DNA of 64,000 bases from Amoebophrya sp. A120 (lineage: Eukaryota; Sar; Dinophyceae; Syndiniales; Amoebophryaceae), in assembly GCA_905178155.1 (NCBI GenBank), contig CAJINV010000005.1, positions 3,354,833-3,418,832 on the forward strand. The letters are read 5' to 3'. A model generated the notes under the pieces. It made no database searches. It was not told the DNA's origin and saw nothing but the letters and a program-made list of their open reading frames with translations. The translations under genes and the position numbers were made by a program. Positions 21,855-33,200 of the stretch are shown here, one piece after another. The stretch's first letter is position 1, and every line of letters starts with the position of its first letter.

Positions 21855-22882
21855 CAATCTCTTGAATATCAATAAGTTCAGGTTACTGATTTATTGCAAG
21901 AGGACGACAAGCAAAGCTCAGGCGGGGGGAGGGTGCGATAACTACGGAAGATCAAAGCAACGAGAAAATGAACCCCGGCAGAACTACTTTCTACAACTTC
22001 TATCCGGCCATACTACTACACACAGACTCACAGGCCGTCATGGCGAAGAAGTCAAAAGCCACAAGTCGTGCCGACTTCGTACTTCGTCAGTTGCAACTGA
22101 AGTTGATGCTATTTCACTTGATAGATTTTTTGATGTCGTTATACATTCAGAATGTTCGAGCTCCCGAGATTGAGATTCTTGGAACTGCTCCTTGGCATTG
22201 GCATTGTTTGAAAAAAAACAATGGAACTGCAAACGAACGACGAAAAAGGACACGATTTACGAGAGCTGAGGCGAGCTGTGGCCGCCTGCACGACGAGCTC
22301 TCGTCGCTCTCTCTCAGTTCTCCCAAGCAACTCTACTTTACTTATCTGGTGTATATATTTTTTCTTCACAATGAAGAGGCTCCTCTGCACGACAATCGCG
22401 GCACGACCCAGGAATAGATCAACAAAAAGGTCCGAACATGTGTTTTTTCGGTGGAGTTAGCAACTTGACGCTGGCTGCTCGCTGTGCCTGTGTCTTCGAT
22501 AATTTTCAACATCCGCTTTTATATTTCTTCCCGCCCATAGCCATAGCCATAATTTTCATCCGAGTTTGTTCACTATCATAATTTTTCCCCGCCCTGCGGC
22601 CTTCGTTGTGACTTCTGTACAACAGGGACCGAAAATATCCCTTGTAAAAACTTCCACCAGATGAAACTACAAAAATCATCCATGGACAAAGAATTCGTCC
22701 GAAACGGAAACGCTATAAGTGCTTTTGGTACAACGGTCGACGCCTTTGTCCGCCAAGAATCGCAGCTCTTACTACAATTTTCCTTTCGCACCACAAGGAG
22801 GAGCTGCTAGAAGAGCGACAGCACTTGCTACTTGCACTTCACGATCTTCATATATTCAATTTATCTTCATCGGACTCAGATT
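21855..22882. other. Intergenic, no gene seen
   Basis: About 1 kb between the cupin start and the aminotransferase stop. Short frames on both strands (for example 21968-22417 +) have no recognisable content. Confidence 0.5.
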
Positions 22883-25800
22883 TCACTTGTATTTCTCATG
22901 CAACTCCTCCTGAAACCGTTCCAGCCTGTCTAACATGGGCACCAATTCTTCCTCCGGAGGCAAGATTGTCGTGCGGAAGTGGTTATGCATTGCAACAATA
23001 TGATCGCGCTCGTGCTAATTGCGTTCATACATATGCAAAATTCGTTCTCAAGTCAAATCCGTATAATTGCATTGCTTAGAGTGAGGAAATTTGTCATGCG
23101 ATTTACACTAGTACGATACTCTTGCACTGCATAGTGGTAGGTGTTTGCTTTCTGGCCAAAGCCGTTACCGGGTACGGTGATCAGCCCAAGCTGCTCTAAA
23201 AGTTGGATGCAATACCTGAGTGATAATTTCATATTTCTTGCATACTTACATCAAAATGGAAAGACATGATCCGTGCTTTGTTCAGGGATCTTGTTCCGGG
23301 AGGAGGACGAGCACAGCCACTCAACATCATGCACAACAACACCGCTCGTATAAAATTACATGTTTAGGAGCATCATCATGATAGTACGGGATTGAAGAGT
23401 AGATGTAGAAGACAACAACATCTTCGAGGACCACGACAACATATTCGAATTATACCACGTGTCGGGTTGCTTCCCCATTTTTTCCGCCTCGGCGCAGAAT
23501 TTTTCCGGTAAATCCACTTTCGGAAAGGCGTACATCGCCCCCTCGATCGGCATGCAGTTCATGCCTTGCATCTGGTTTAGCCTTTCGTGCACAATCTTCG
23601 CTTTCCGCTTCAGCTGGCTCATCGTCGTACTTTTTTCCTTGTCGAAAAGCTCAAAACTCGGGTCGCTGGGATTTGGCGGATTCAGGACACCTGAATTTTT
23701 AAATCATGATAAACACAATCGTATAATTATCGGTCCTGCAGCATCACTACATTAAATCATAAGGCTGGCGGTCACCAAGAAATTTGTACCATACTAGTAC
23801 GAAGGTTCTGATGCAGACGCCCCATACTGCTAGGACGAGCATCGAATAAGGACCGGACGTCGCACTCCCGCTGGTGCGGTATTAAGATAGCTAAAGTTCT
23901 TTTGGTTAGAGCATTGATGTTTTGGTTTTCCGTTTTTACTATGTAGAAGAGCATGCAGATGAACTAAGACTAACAACCAACGTTAATTTAAATACGAGGA
24001 AACGCAGAAGGACCAACAAGTACTTACTTGCGATCATCCCTTGGCCGATGGTGTTTGAGCAGAGGAACATGGAGCACAGCTTGTAAATCTGCGCGTGCAC
24101 GTATGAGAGTGCACAACTCCCGCTCCTCCTCATTTGTCATGCAGAACTCCAAATCCAAGCGCTTCCCTTTGGCACTGTTTGCATGGCAGATTCCGGAATC
24201 CCAAGCAGTACTACTTACACTAAGTAGGCGCATGAATTTGTCATGCACAGGGTCGTCCACGTGTGCGGGTGTTTGTATTGCTGTTCATGCAATTATACAA
24301 ATGAGGGGGAGCCAGGGGGAGCTGTGCACTCTCATAGCACGTCCTCGGGGATGTTGGTCAGGTGCATGTAGCCCCCGCGGAGCCCGCACTCGCCGTAGCA
24401 TCAAATGTAAAAATGTCTGGGTCTGGAAACTTGTGATGCTGGGTGGCGTCTCATGATGAGGCCACAAATGCTGGCTCAGCATGACAAGTTTCTGAGCTTC
24501 TAGGTGTTGCCTATTCTGCATGACAAACTGCGTTTCTGCATCACAGGAAGATGGAGCTCTTGGGTTACGTGCATGACAGATTTAAGAGTCATGCCAGACA
24601 AGCATGACAAACATGCATTCTTCCAGACCCAGACATTTTTGCACTTGATACGTAGTAGCCTTTGCTGATGCTGTGGAAGCTGAACAGCTGGACTGCTTCC
24701 TTCATCTGCGTGTCTTCCGACTCCAGCAACACCTTGCGAAACGACAGGAACGGCTTGTCCGTTACGTTCTCGTACTATTGAGAAGAAAAATCCCCCCTCC
24801 CCATATTGAAAACGCACTCGTCTGAAAATTTGTGATGCAGATTTGAGGCCACAAATCCTGTCGGTCTTGCAAGAAGGCAAAGCCAGAGAGTCCGCCGCAT
24901 TATGCCGGCGGTTTGCGATGCTGTTGGGCTTACAGAGCCGAAATCTGTCATGCTAGTCCCCTACGTCAAAACCTCTCGACCCATGCCTGGCATATGCCTT
25001 CAGTCCTCTCCAGCAAGACAGACCTGATTTGTGTACGCAAATCCAGCATCAGAAACTTCGTTTCGATATGGCTATGGGGAGGGGGGATTTTTCCCTTTGA
25101 TACGTACACATTCTCCTGGTAAACCTCGTCCGCTAGAACTACCAGGTCGTACTTGTAGGCGAGCTTCAGCACCGCTTCGATATTTTCTCTGGACAGCACG
25201 TTGCCCGTCGGATTTCCCGGATTTATCACCGCGATGGCGCGCACGCGTTTCTTATCAAATGCAAAAATGTCTGGGTCTGGAAGAATTCATGTTTGTCATG
25301 CTTGTCTGGCATGACTCTTAAATCTGTCATGCACGTTACCCAAGAGCTCCGCTTTTCTGTGATGCAGAGGCGCAGTTTGTCATGCAGAATAGGCAACACC
25401 TAGGAGCTCAGAAACTTGTCATGCTGAGCCAGCACTTGTAGCCTCATCATGAGACGCCACCCAGCATCACAAGTTTCCAGACCCAGACATTTTTACATTT
25501 GATATTTCTTCTTGTCCAGCTCCTGCTGGATTAAGGTCTCCATGTTTTTTATCAGGGGAAAATCAAAAACCGCCTCATTGTAACAAGTGACTGCTCATCG
25601 TGTTGTTCCTTGCGATGGTCATGCGGCAGACGCGAGGACAGACACTACACGAAGTGGCTGTCTTGCTGTTCTAGGTGCACGAGTTGTAACCACCATGGTT
25701 CTTTCATTTAGCTGTGTATGTTTGATCATTGTTCTTTCATTTAGCCGTGTAGGTTTCATCCCTGCAAGCTTTGAGAGAACGCACGGCAGATTCATTTCTT

Positions 25801-27000
25801 TGTCGCGTGCAGCGGAACCTGTGAATTACGCGCGCAATTCGAATTCATCCAGCACATATTGAAGTCGCCACAGTCCTCACAATGAGACGCGGCTTTTGTA
25901 AGACGATATTTTGCAAGTCTAATCCCCAGGAAGGTTTGTCGCTATCATAGTCCTCTGTCATTTCGTACCCGACAAAACTGCCCCCCGTTCTGGCGATCGT
26001 GGCGGAATACAGTGGGTATTGTGGTATCGGGATCAACAACACATCGTTCTCGTCTTTTACCATCAGCTCGATCGCCGTCTTCACTGCGGGCGAGGCACCG
26101 TCGGTCAAGTAGAGGTGCTCGGTGTTTGTCCTGTTCGCTTCTTTGTTCAAATCTAGGCGTTTATGCAGTGCAAATGTATCGCAGTCCCAGTCGCACTTTG
26201 AGTAGAAATTGTCTAAATTGCAATTATACATTCTTCTCACAAGGAACAAACATGGAATTTCTAATGCTGCTTTCGCTTATTAAGCGTGGCGTTGCTTTGA
26301 TGTCACAGTCACACATGATGAGTACAACTAGTACGGGTGCGATACTTTTGCACAGGATAGCCATCTCTTCTGTCAATGTAGTCGGCGACCATCTGCCGGA
26401 ACAGCGGCACCCCCTTATGCCACAGACAAAGACAGGCAGGACATATTGATATTTGCCTACGCAAAAAAGATACACAAAAAAATCGCTCTTGCCTCGTGTG
26501 TTTAGCAGAATGCTATGGGGTCGTAGCCCAGTACAGATCTGTTTCTCTATTAATTTTTGCATTACAAGTGTGCCCTGCCCCTGGCCCTGCCTGTACTTTT
26601 CTGCGGGATAGCCCTTGCTGTGCGAGTACGCTCCGGGGTTCAGCGAGCGGAACTTCCAACCGCGCTGCAAAGCGTCGTCCGGAAACTGCTGGAGGCCGAC
26701 CATCATCTCTGCCGACGGGTGCGAGGTAAGAACGGACAACACCTGCCGGTGAAAGGTTAATGGCTTCGCTCCGACTGCTTGCGGATTCCCGATGTTGCAG
26801 GGAATCAGTTTGGCAAAAGGGAAAGAGCTATTTGTTTGGTTCAGCGCATTTTTCTCTTCTTGTTGCAGTAGCTGTTTCGAAATCTGCTCTGCTCTTATGA
26901 CCAATTCACCCCGAACTGCGTACTCGCTGTGAAGAACGTTGGGCGGCAGGTTTTTCGCGCTGAGCCCCAGCCTTGGAGCGAAGGATGGGGCGCGAAACAT
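22883..27000 (-). CDS. Alanine aminotransferase (alanine:2-oxoglutarate), 11 exons
   Basis: PLP enzyme interconverting alanine + 2-oxoglutarate and pyruvate + glutamate. Exons: 27000-26611, 26410-26360, 26156-25909, 25544-25505, 25247-25103, 24770-24651, 24393-24337, 24096-24028, 23690-23456, 23215-23134, 22978-22883. They total 1533 nt, exactly 510 aa plus stop, close to family length. Landmarks: YAVRGELVIRA, CNIGNPQAVG, LYLTDGASPAV, INPGNPTGNVLS, DEVYQENVY, and SFHSISKGYYGECGLRGGY with the PLP lysine near residue 328; the C-terminus has YHFRTTILPPEEE. The N-terminus (MFRAPSFAPRLGLSAKNLP) is basic and lacks acids, so mitochondrial import is possible (inference). Eight introns are TIR elements and two (23216-23455, 23691-24027) are ordinary GT-AG. 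Every junction keeps frame. Confidence 0.95.
22984..23133. mobile_element. TIR intron, family F, in alanine aminotransferase
   Basis: TATGCATTGCAACAATATGA and TACGATACTCTTGCACTGCATA. Perfect GTGGT duplication. 150 nt. Confidence 0.92.
23216..23455 (-). other. Canonical GT-AG intron in alanine aminotransferase
   Basis: Donor GTATAATTC after exon ACGTG and acceptor CACTCAG before GTATTGC. It lacks the TAT...ATA inverted ends of the other introns in this gene. Confidence 0.8.
23691..24027 (-). other. Canonical GT-AG intron in alanine aminotransferase
   Basis: Donor GTAAGTAC after GCAA and acceptor ATTCAG before GTGTCCTG. The join gives MIASVLNPPNPSDPS, matching the family. Confidence 0.85.
24102..24336. 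mobile_element. TIR intron, family H, in alanine aminotransferase
   Basis: TATGAGAGTGCACAACTCCC opposes GGGGGAGCTGTGCACTCTCA-TA; the inverted match extends ~35 bp. Perfect GCACG duplication. Confidence 0.93.
24399..24650 (+). mobile_element. TIR intron, family A, in alanine aminotransferase
   Basis: Begins CATCAAATGTAAAAATGTCT and ends GCACTTGATA. Perfect CGTAG duplication. Its interior closely matches 25253-25504 in the opposite orientation. Confidence 0.92.
24776..25102. mobile_element. TIR intron, family B, in alanine aminotransferase
   Basis: TATTGAGAAGAAAAATCCCC on the left, and GGGGATTTTTCCCTTTGATA on the right. Perfect CGTAC duplication. Confidence 0.92.
25253..25504 (-). mobile_element. 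TIR intron, family A, in alanine aminotransferase
   Basis: TATCAAATGCAAAAATGTCT and ACATTTTTACATTTGATA. Perfect TTTCT duplication. 252 nt, the same length as 24399-24650 and 37978-38229. Confidence 0.93.
25550..25908. mobile_element. TIR intron, family G, in alanine aminotransferase
   Basis: TATCAGGGGAAAATCAAAAA with CCGCCTCATTGT opposes CAATGAGACGCGGCTTTTGT...GATA. Flanks TTTTT/TTTTG. Join LDLQNMETL is in frame. Confidence 0.82.
26162..26359. mobile_element. TIR intron, family F, in alanine aminotransferase
   Basis: TATGCAGTGCAAATGTATCG opposes CGATACTTTTGCACAGGATA. Flanks GCGTT/GCCAT. In-frame join RRDGLDLNKE. Confidence 0.87.
26416..26610. mobile_element. TIR intron, family J, in alanine aminotransferase
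   Basis: TATGCCACAGACAAAGACAG opposes CTGTACTTTTCTGCGGGATA. Flanks CCCCT/GCCCT. In-frame join HSKGVPLFRQ. Confidence 0.87.
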
Positions 27001-30000
27001 TCTTTCTTTAAAGATGGATCACAACTCGTCGAGCTCAAACAACGCAGCGGATCAAGTGTAAAACTTCTCAGCCAGGTGCGCCGTGGAGAAATAAAGGTCG
27101 TTACTCGTGTCGTCTTTTTGAGTAGTTCCGGAGTAATTTATATAGCAGGCTTTGATAAATTTATGTGGTTGTAACCAACATTTCTAGCCGCAGCCTCACT
27201 ATCAAGTGTTGGTTGGTCCTGAAGGTAGGGGAAAGAGATCGAAGCGCGTCAGAGTTGGGAGGAAAAGAAGCGGCCAATTCTTGGCCATGGCTGCTAATGA
27301 GAGTATTTTGCTCATGTAGAAGAGTAGCACGACTATCAACCTACGGGGAAATTATGCTACATGTTGCTGGGAGGTGATATACGTACCATGGATTTTAACC
27401 ACCGATGAATGTTGTTGCTCAGGACCGATATTTTTTGCAGTCATACTCTACTTGTACTTCATCTCGTCACAATTGAGGTCGCGATCATAGACTACAGACA
27501 AATGTTGCCGAAGACAGATCAGCATTCACACGACATCACACCACAATCTGCAAGAGGAGTAATTCATCGTGATATTGCTACAAGCCCACCTCCAGCATTC
27601 ATCCCGGGGCAGCAACGCTGGACAACATTGGCAGCGCAGTTGGTTCGAAGGCACTTCATAGACAGACATCGAGGACGGGCCTCAAGAACCGCGAGACAGA
27701 AATCTTAGAGGACCGATTTTGAATGCCAGAGACTCGATTCTTTTACTTAGGTGGGTCGTTGAGAAGCTCAACCGGGCCCATGGAAATAGTAGGCACAAGA
27801 AGTCGATTTCGATCATGAAGACACATACACCATAGTTGTTGTACCATCGCACCATCAGTAGAACAAGGCAGAATTTCCCCGATGCAGTTTCTCCGGATGC
27901 GGCCCTATCTGTCCGTCCACAACAACAACGAACAACAACAAGAAGATTTTTTTTCTTTCTCAAAATTACTATTAAAGGCATTACTTTGTAGTTCTTCTCG
28001 TAGTTGGGTCATCGCCTGCTGCGTCGTCGTGATCATAGTACCAATAACCTTCTGCGTCGTGGTGATGTTGATAGAAATCATGAATTTTTTGGATTGATTT
28101 GTCATTACAGGTGGAAGGGCAAGGACCTCCACTACGAGCGTATTGGTCGGTGTATCATCTATATACCACTCCACTTTCATAAACTTCTTGTCTATGTCAT
28201 CTTCCTCATTCTCAGCGTCGCGTAAAGAAATTTGTCAAATGAGCAGTCGTTCTTCTTGACCACAATGTAGTCCTCGAGAATGATGTCGTGATGTCGTGTG
28301 AAATCCTCGTCTTTATCCAAGTCGCATCTCTATTTTCAGTAGTAGAGACACCTGCGCCAGATCACAATTCGTCGAGAAATATTAACCTGCGCCGTTCGTG
28401 TCGTGCGAAAATATTAAAACCTTGAAAGTACTTAGATACAAGGCATTCTTTGTTTGGTCGTAATAGAAATAGTTGCGAACCGGAGTCGCTGAAGCTTGTT
28501 GGTTCATTTTGAAATTCATCGTCCTGGAAGTCGAATAAAACAGCGAGCAAGTCCGACCGGCAATATCCTCACAGAGGATGAAACACAACTCTACGCTGCA
28601 CCATTGACAGGAGGCGTTCAACGACACCAAGGGAAATTATACCAGAGAGCTTTTTTTGCAACGAACTGCATCCACACGGCAAATAGATCAGAGCCGATAT
28701 TGTATTCACGGGCTCGATCATTGCGTGTAGTGCTTCATCTGGATATAACTACCCCGGACGTCGGGGAACTAGCTGCACGAAAGGGCAGATGACAGGCTGT
28801 GGCGGAGAAGAAGCTCACCCGATCGGATACGCTAGTCAAACAAGTCGGTACGTACAACTTGAAGGTTTTTCGCGAAGGAGTAAATTCATTGTGATTTGCG
28901 CCGTCGGAAAGGTGCACAAGGCCTCCAATGATCGCACGCCCGCACGAGCTGTGGGCGGGTTTGCACTAGTACCTGGACACGAATCCGATGAACCCGAACC
29001 AACAATAAACCACATGGTTGCCCTGTAGTATTAAATAAAACAATCAAGTTGTTGTTGGGGTTCTCGTTCTTACCTGAAGCTGGAGATTACAGTGGTCGCG
29101 TATCTTTGATGCTGAAGCGAAGGGAAGGTTGTCGCGAAAAAAGATGCGAAAGGGTAAAAAAGAATCGCTCGAGGTGTCGTACAAAAACAAAATTCAGACG
29201 TATGGATTCAATTTCGTCTGTTTGCTGGTGATAGTAGATACAAGTACATTATGACTTTTGCTTATTCCTACAAATCTAATCGTAAAAGTTTTTTCGTTGT
29301 AGCCATTCATTTTTCAAAAAAGAAGCACATAAAGAAAAAAAAGGCGAGTATTCTAGGGTTGCGAGCAGTTGACGTCCAGCATCGTCGAGTTATTGATCAA
29401 TCACGATGATCAGCATCTTCACATGAAGAAGTGCGAAAGTTTTCTGCCATGAAATAATTGTCGTCGAAACTTCGAGATAAACCAAATGTCTTACTCGCCA
29501 CGTGACTTTGTTTTGCGAGTAGATCATTCGATTTCTCGACCTATTACGCTAGTAGTGAGTCTTTAGTTACTGCTTCGCATCATATTGTGCTATTAACTAG
29601 GCTAAAAATAATCTCGTTGTTGTTTTATCTGCTCACATGCAGTTTCCCTTATTCTATCATCGTATTCAGACACTTCGACCTATTTGACATGTAATTACCT
29701 GTTTGCTGTTTTATCGAGTTTTTTCTTCAATATCTTGATACCATCTGCTCCCCTTTGTTCGCAGAGTTCATGTTCTATTTTGGTATAATAATGTTCAAGA
29801 CGTAGGGTGGAGGACCCGGGAACAACATTTCTGTTGAAGTTTTTTCTTTGCGAGGATACAAATAAAGCGGCTCGCGGTTTCACTTCCGCCACGACGTGTC
29901 TGCGTCCGCCCGGGAGAGCTGGTCTGGTCGGCTGAGTGAGGGGTATTCCTGCTCATTCAAGTGCGGCTTGTTACTCGCCGCCCCGGGGTGCTCCGGGCTC

Positions 30001-30272
30001 TCGCCCTGCTTCTTTGACCACGCAGAGGCTTCGCTGGCGGCGCTATTGGACGCTGTTTGGTGTGGAAACGGAAACGAATTTAGATAGTAAAATCAAAAGT
30101 GAGCATAGCATTCATCATGGAAAATAAGTTGCTCAGCTTGGGAGTGCATGAATATTTCAGTATCAATATTTACCGAAATTTTTTTCATCAAACTGGAACT
30201 CCGTGTACTTATCTTAAGGTTAAGTATGGAAAACATGGCGGAGTAGATCATGAGTATGCTCGATTTTCAATA
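27001..30272 (-). other. Region with probable but unassigned minus-strand exons
   Basis: Several short open stretches look coding: 29892-29698 (ending KKKLDKTANR with a GTAATT donor), ~28540-28425 (bounded by CTTCCAG and a GTTTTAA donor), ~28341-28228 (containing RHHDIILEDYIVVKKND), and ~28220-28115 (containing KVEWYIDDTPTNTLVVEVL). The last two overlap in different frames, so the splicing model is unresolved. I do not recognise the family. It may be one multi-exon gene or two. No TIR intron was noticed here. The rest of the stretch, including 27001-27700, shows nothing recognisable. Confidence 0.35.
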
Positions 30273-33200
30273 CTATAAAACTCTTGTTGTAAAAGCAGAA
30301 CTTGAAGAACTAGAAGTACCCCTTCCCCTTTCTCGGTCTTTGCGCTTTTTTCCGCCACCCCCGCCCGTGTTGGTAGACTGTTGCTGCTTTTCCCACTCTT
30401 CCCACTCCCAGTCCTCATAACCCTGCCAGTTCTGCCCACTGTAAGACTTCTTCGCTTCGCGACCTAATAGGGAGTTTGTCGAATATTAGGCAAGCAAAGC
30501 AATTTCTTTCATGTCAAAATAAATTCAAGATTAAAGAATTTCTAGTCGAGCGCCACCTGCGGCAATGATGTGAGTTTATAATGTACTATGGGGCAGTAGT
30601 AGTTGAAAAATCAAAATTAATAAGTAGGCCCGTAGTAGAACCCCTTGTACATACTACAGGAGCCAATGAATAATCGAGATCTACTTCGAGCATCAGTCTC
30701 GCCTTTGCAAATTCTCACCTGCCCCCCTGTTCTTGGAGTTTTTCTCTTTCGTGCCGCTTCTCCTGCCGCCTCCGTCCTTCGCCTCGCCGTCTTTGTAGTT
30801 ACTATCTTTGGCGTTACTCGCACCTGCTCCGTCGTCTAGGTGCTTGGGATGTGGGTCACCTCCAGAGAGCTCCTTGTAGCTATTGTCCCCCGGAGTGGTC
30901 GCTGCGTTGTTGTTTGTCGTGTTTCGGGAAGATTTCTGCTTGTCGTTAAACTGGCTGTAGCTGAAGGTTTTCTGGGGCAGTTCGGTCGTGCTCGCAGACG
31001 TCGTTTTTGTCGCGTCCACGGTCTGCTTGCTACTGCTGCTCTCTCCACCTGGCGGCTGGTTGGGCGGCACCGTGGTTCCGGGGGTGGTAGCAGTGGCCGG
31101 GGACTGGGGAGGCCCGTCTTTTCTGTAAATTGTTTGAAACATGGTGGAGTAGAATGAACTAGAGGTTCTGCAGCTTGGTGTTTTTCGTACCATAATCAGG
31201 ATGTTGACCACGAGCCTCAAAAGCAAGGCATGTCATAATAATTGAGACAGGTGAAGATGACCTAGATGAAGAATATTCCTTCATAATAGTACCTGTCCCA
31301 CCACCTGGCTAGGGGATCGTCTGGAGGCTTGTCGTATCAAATGCAAAAATGTCTGGGTCTGGAAGAATGAGAGCTTTGTGGTGCACATATTGCATAACCC
31401 CTGATGCCTGTAATGCATGACCTAGCATCACAGATTTTTATTGGGCTTCCTGATGCGTACTCCGCATGAGAAATGCCCTTCCCGGATAGCGCAAACTGGA
31501 CTCCCCTTACTGGTCATGCAATACAGAACTTTTTAGAATCCAAAGACAGCATCACAAGTTTGCATTCTTCCAGACCCAGACATTTTTACACTTGATATGT
31601 CGATGGGCTTTGTCCTAGGCTTCAGGTTCAACCGTGGGCGGGAACCGGGCGGCGCAGTCGACGCTATGTCCGTTGGAACTTCGCTGCCGATATCTGAATT
31701 TCATTCGATGCAGCAGTGGTGATGGGACTGCGACTGTCAACATGCAGCGAAACTAATGAGACGACTAAGACTTCTAAACTGTCATGCAGTTGTGATAGCA
31801 TACCTCCACAACTTCAAATTGCCACATATAAATCTTCACAACGTCGCTATTTAGCAGTTCTCAATACTGCTGACGGAATCGCCACCGCCGCCGCCATAAT
31901 TCTGTTGCTGGCCGCGGTTAAACTCGGGTGGGCTTTGTGGGTTCGTGTGGTCCCAATACGCTTTGCTTTTACCACCTGATTTTTTTTTCAACGGACGATA
32001 GTACTTGTGTACGATAGTACTTGTGTACTATTGATGATGGACGACCGTGCATCTTCACAAACATACAAAGACAAAGTCAAAGCATGACTTGCTGGTGCTG
32101 CACGTATGCGAGAGTGAGAGAGCCCTGCGAAGTTTCCTGTCTTTGCCTTATTTCAATACCTGAAGAGCGACCTCATTTTTTCTGAAACTTGTACTATTCA
32201 TTAGGAGACTACAAACGCAAACTCAAACATCAGAAAGTCGACGTAGGTATTAATCCACCCCGGTCTACTTCTTCGTGAAAGTGCAGAACTTCATCTGTAC
32301 CTCCCTTCGGCCCACCCGCGTTTGACGGTTGCGAATAGCCCCCGCCTCGCGCATTTCCAGCAGCTGCGCCGCCGTAGTTATCTTTGGTCCCCGCAGTGCC
32401 CGCCCCGTAATGCCCGCCGTCTTTGTCTTTTGCAAGGCCCTGTCCGCCCCCGTAGGCGTTGTCTTTGTTATGCGCCGCGCCGGCGCCACCGCCGTAGCCA
32501 CGGACATCGCCACCGCCATAATTATTGGCGTTATTACCACCTCCGCGGCCTTCGTAATTGTCGCTTTGCCCCTTGTTGCTGTGGTATTTCTCCCCCCGAC
32601 GAGGCCCCTCGTCGTAACCTGTAGTAGGGTTCGTTATGTGGTGGATAAATCGGGGATGTTGCAGGAATGGAAAAGAAGATCAGCATTCGGGAGGTGTGAA
32701 AAAAGTCGCAAAGAGAAACGAAAAAATCTGCAACGACCTACGACGATGGAAGAAACTACACAACAAAGAGACCTCCAACTACATCTTCACGATGGAAGGG
32801 ACGATAGCGAATTTGCCTCCAGTTTGGCTTCCTTGTTGTTAGTTTTTCGTTCGATATTGGATTCGCGCCTGGCAACTGAGCAGAAGTTTGATGTTGATCT
32901 TGTCATATGTCATTACAAAATTTTGTTGTCTGTCTCTGTTCGATCGTTCTAGAAACTGGGAGTAGGACGAGATCTTTGAGTGAGTAAGAGTATCTATGTG
33001 ACTCTGCAGATGAAAAAACCTTCACATCTAGAACCTCGTTGGGTTTTGCATCAGGTGCGTGAAATCTCAGCAGGCCCAAAACTGGCCTGCAGTTCTGGAT
33101 CTTGCAGTGATCTTAGACGATACAGCCTGTCGTGGGATCTTGATCATGATCTTCAAACAAGATCTGTACTTATCTATAGAGGATCCTGAGATCTGCCTTT

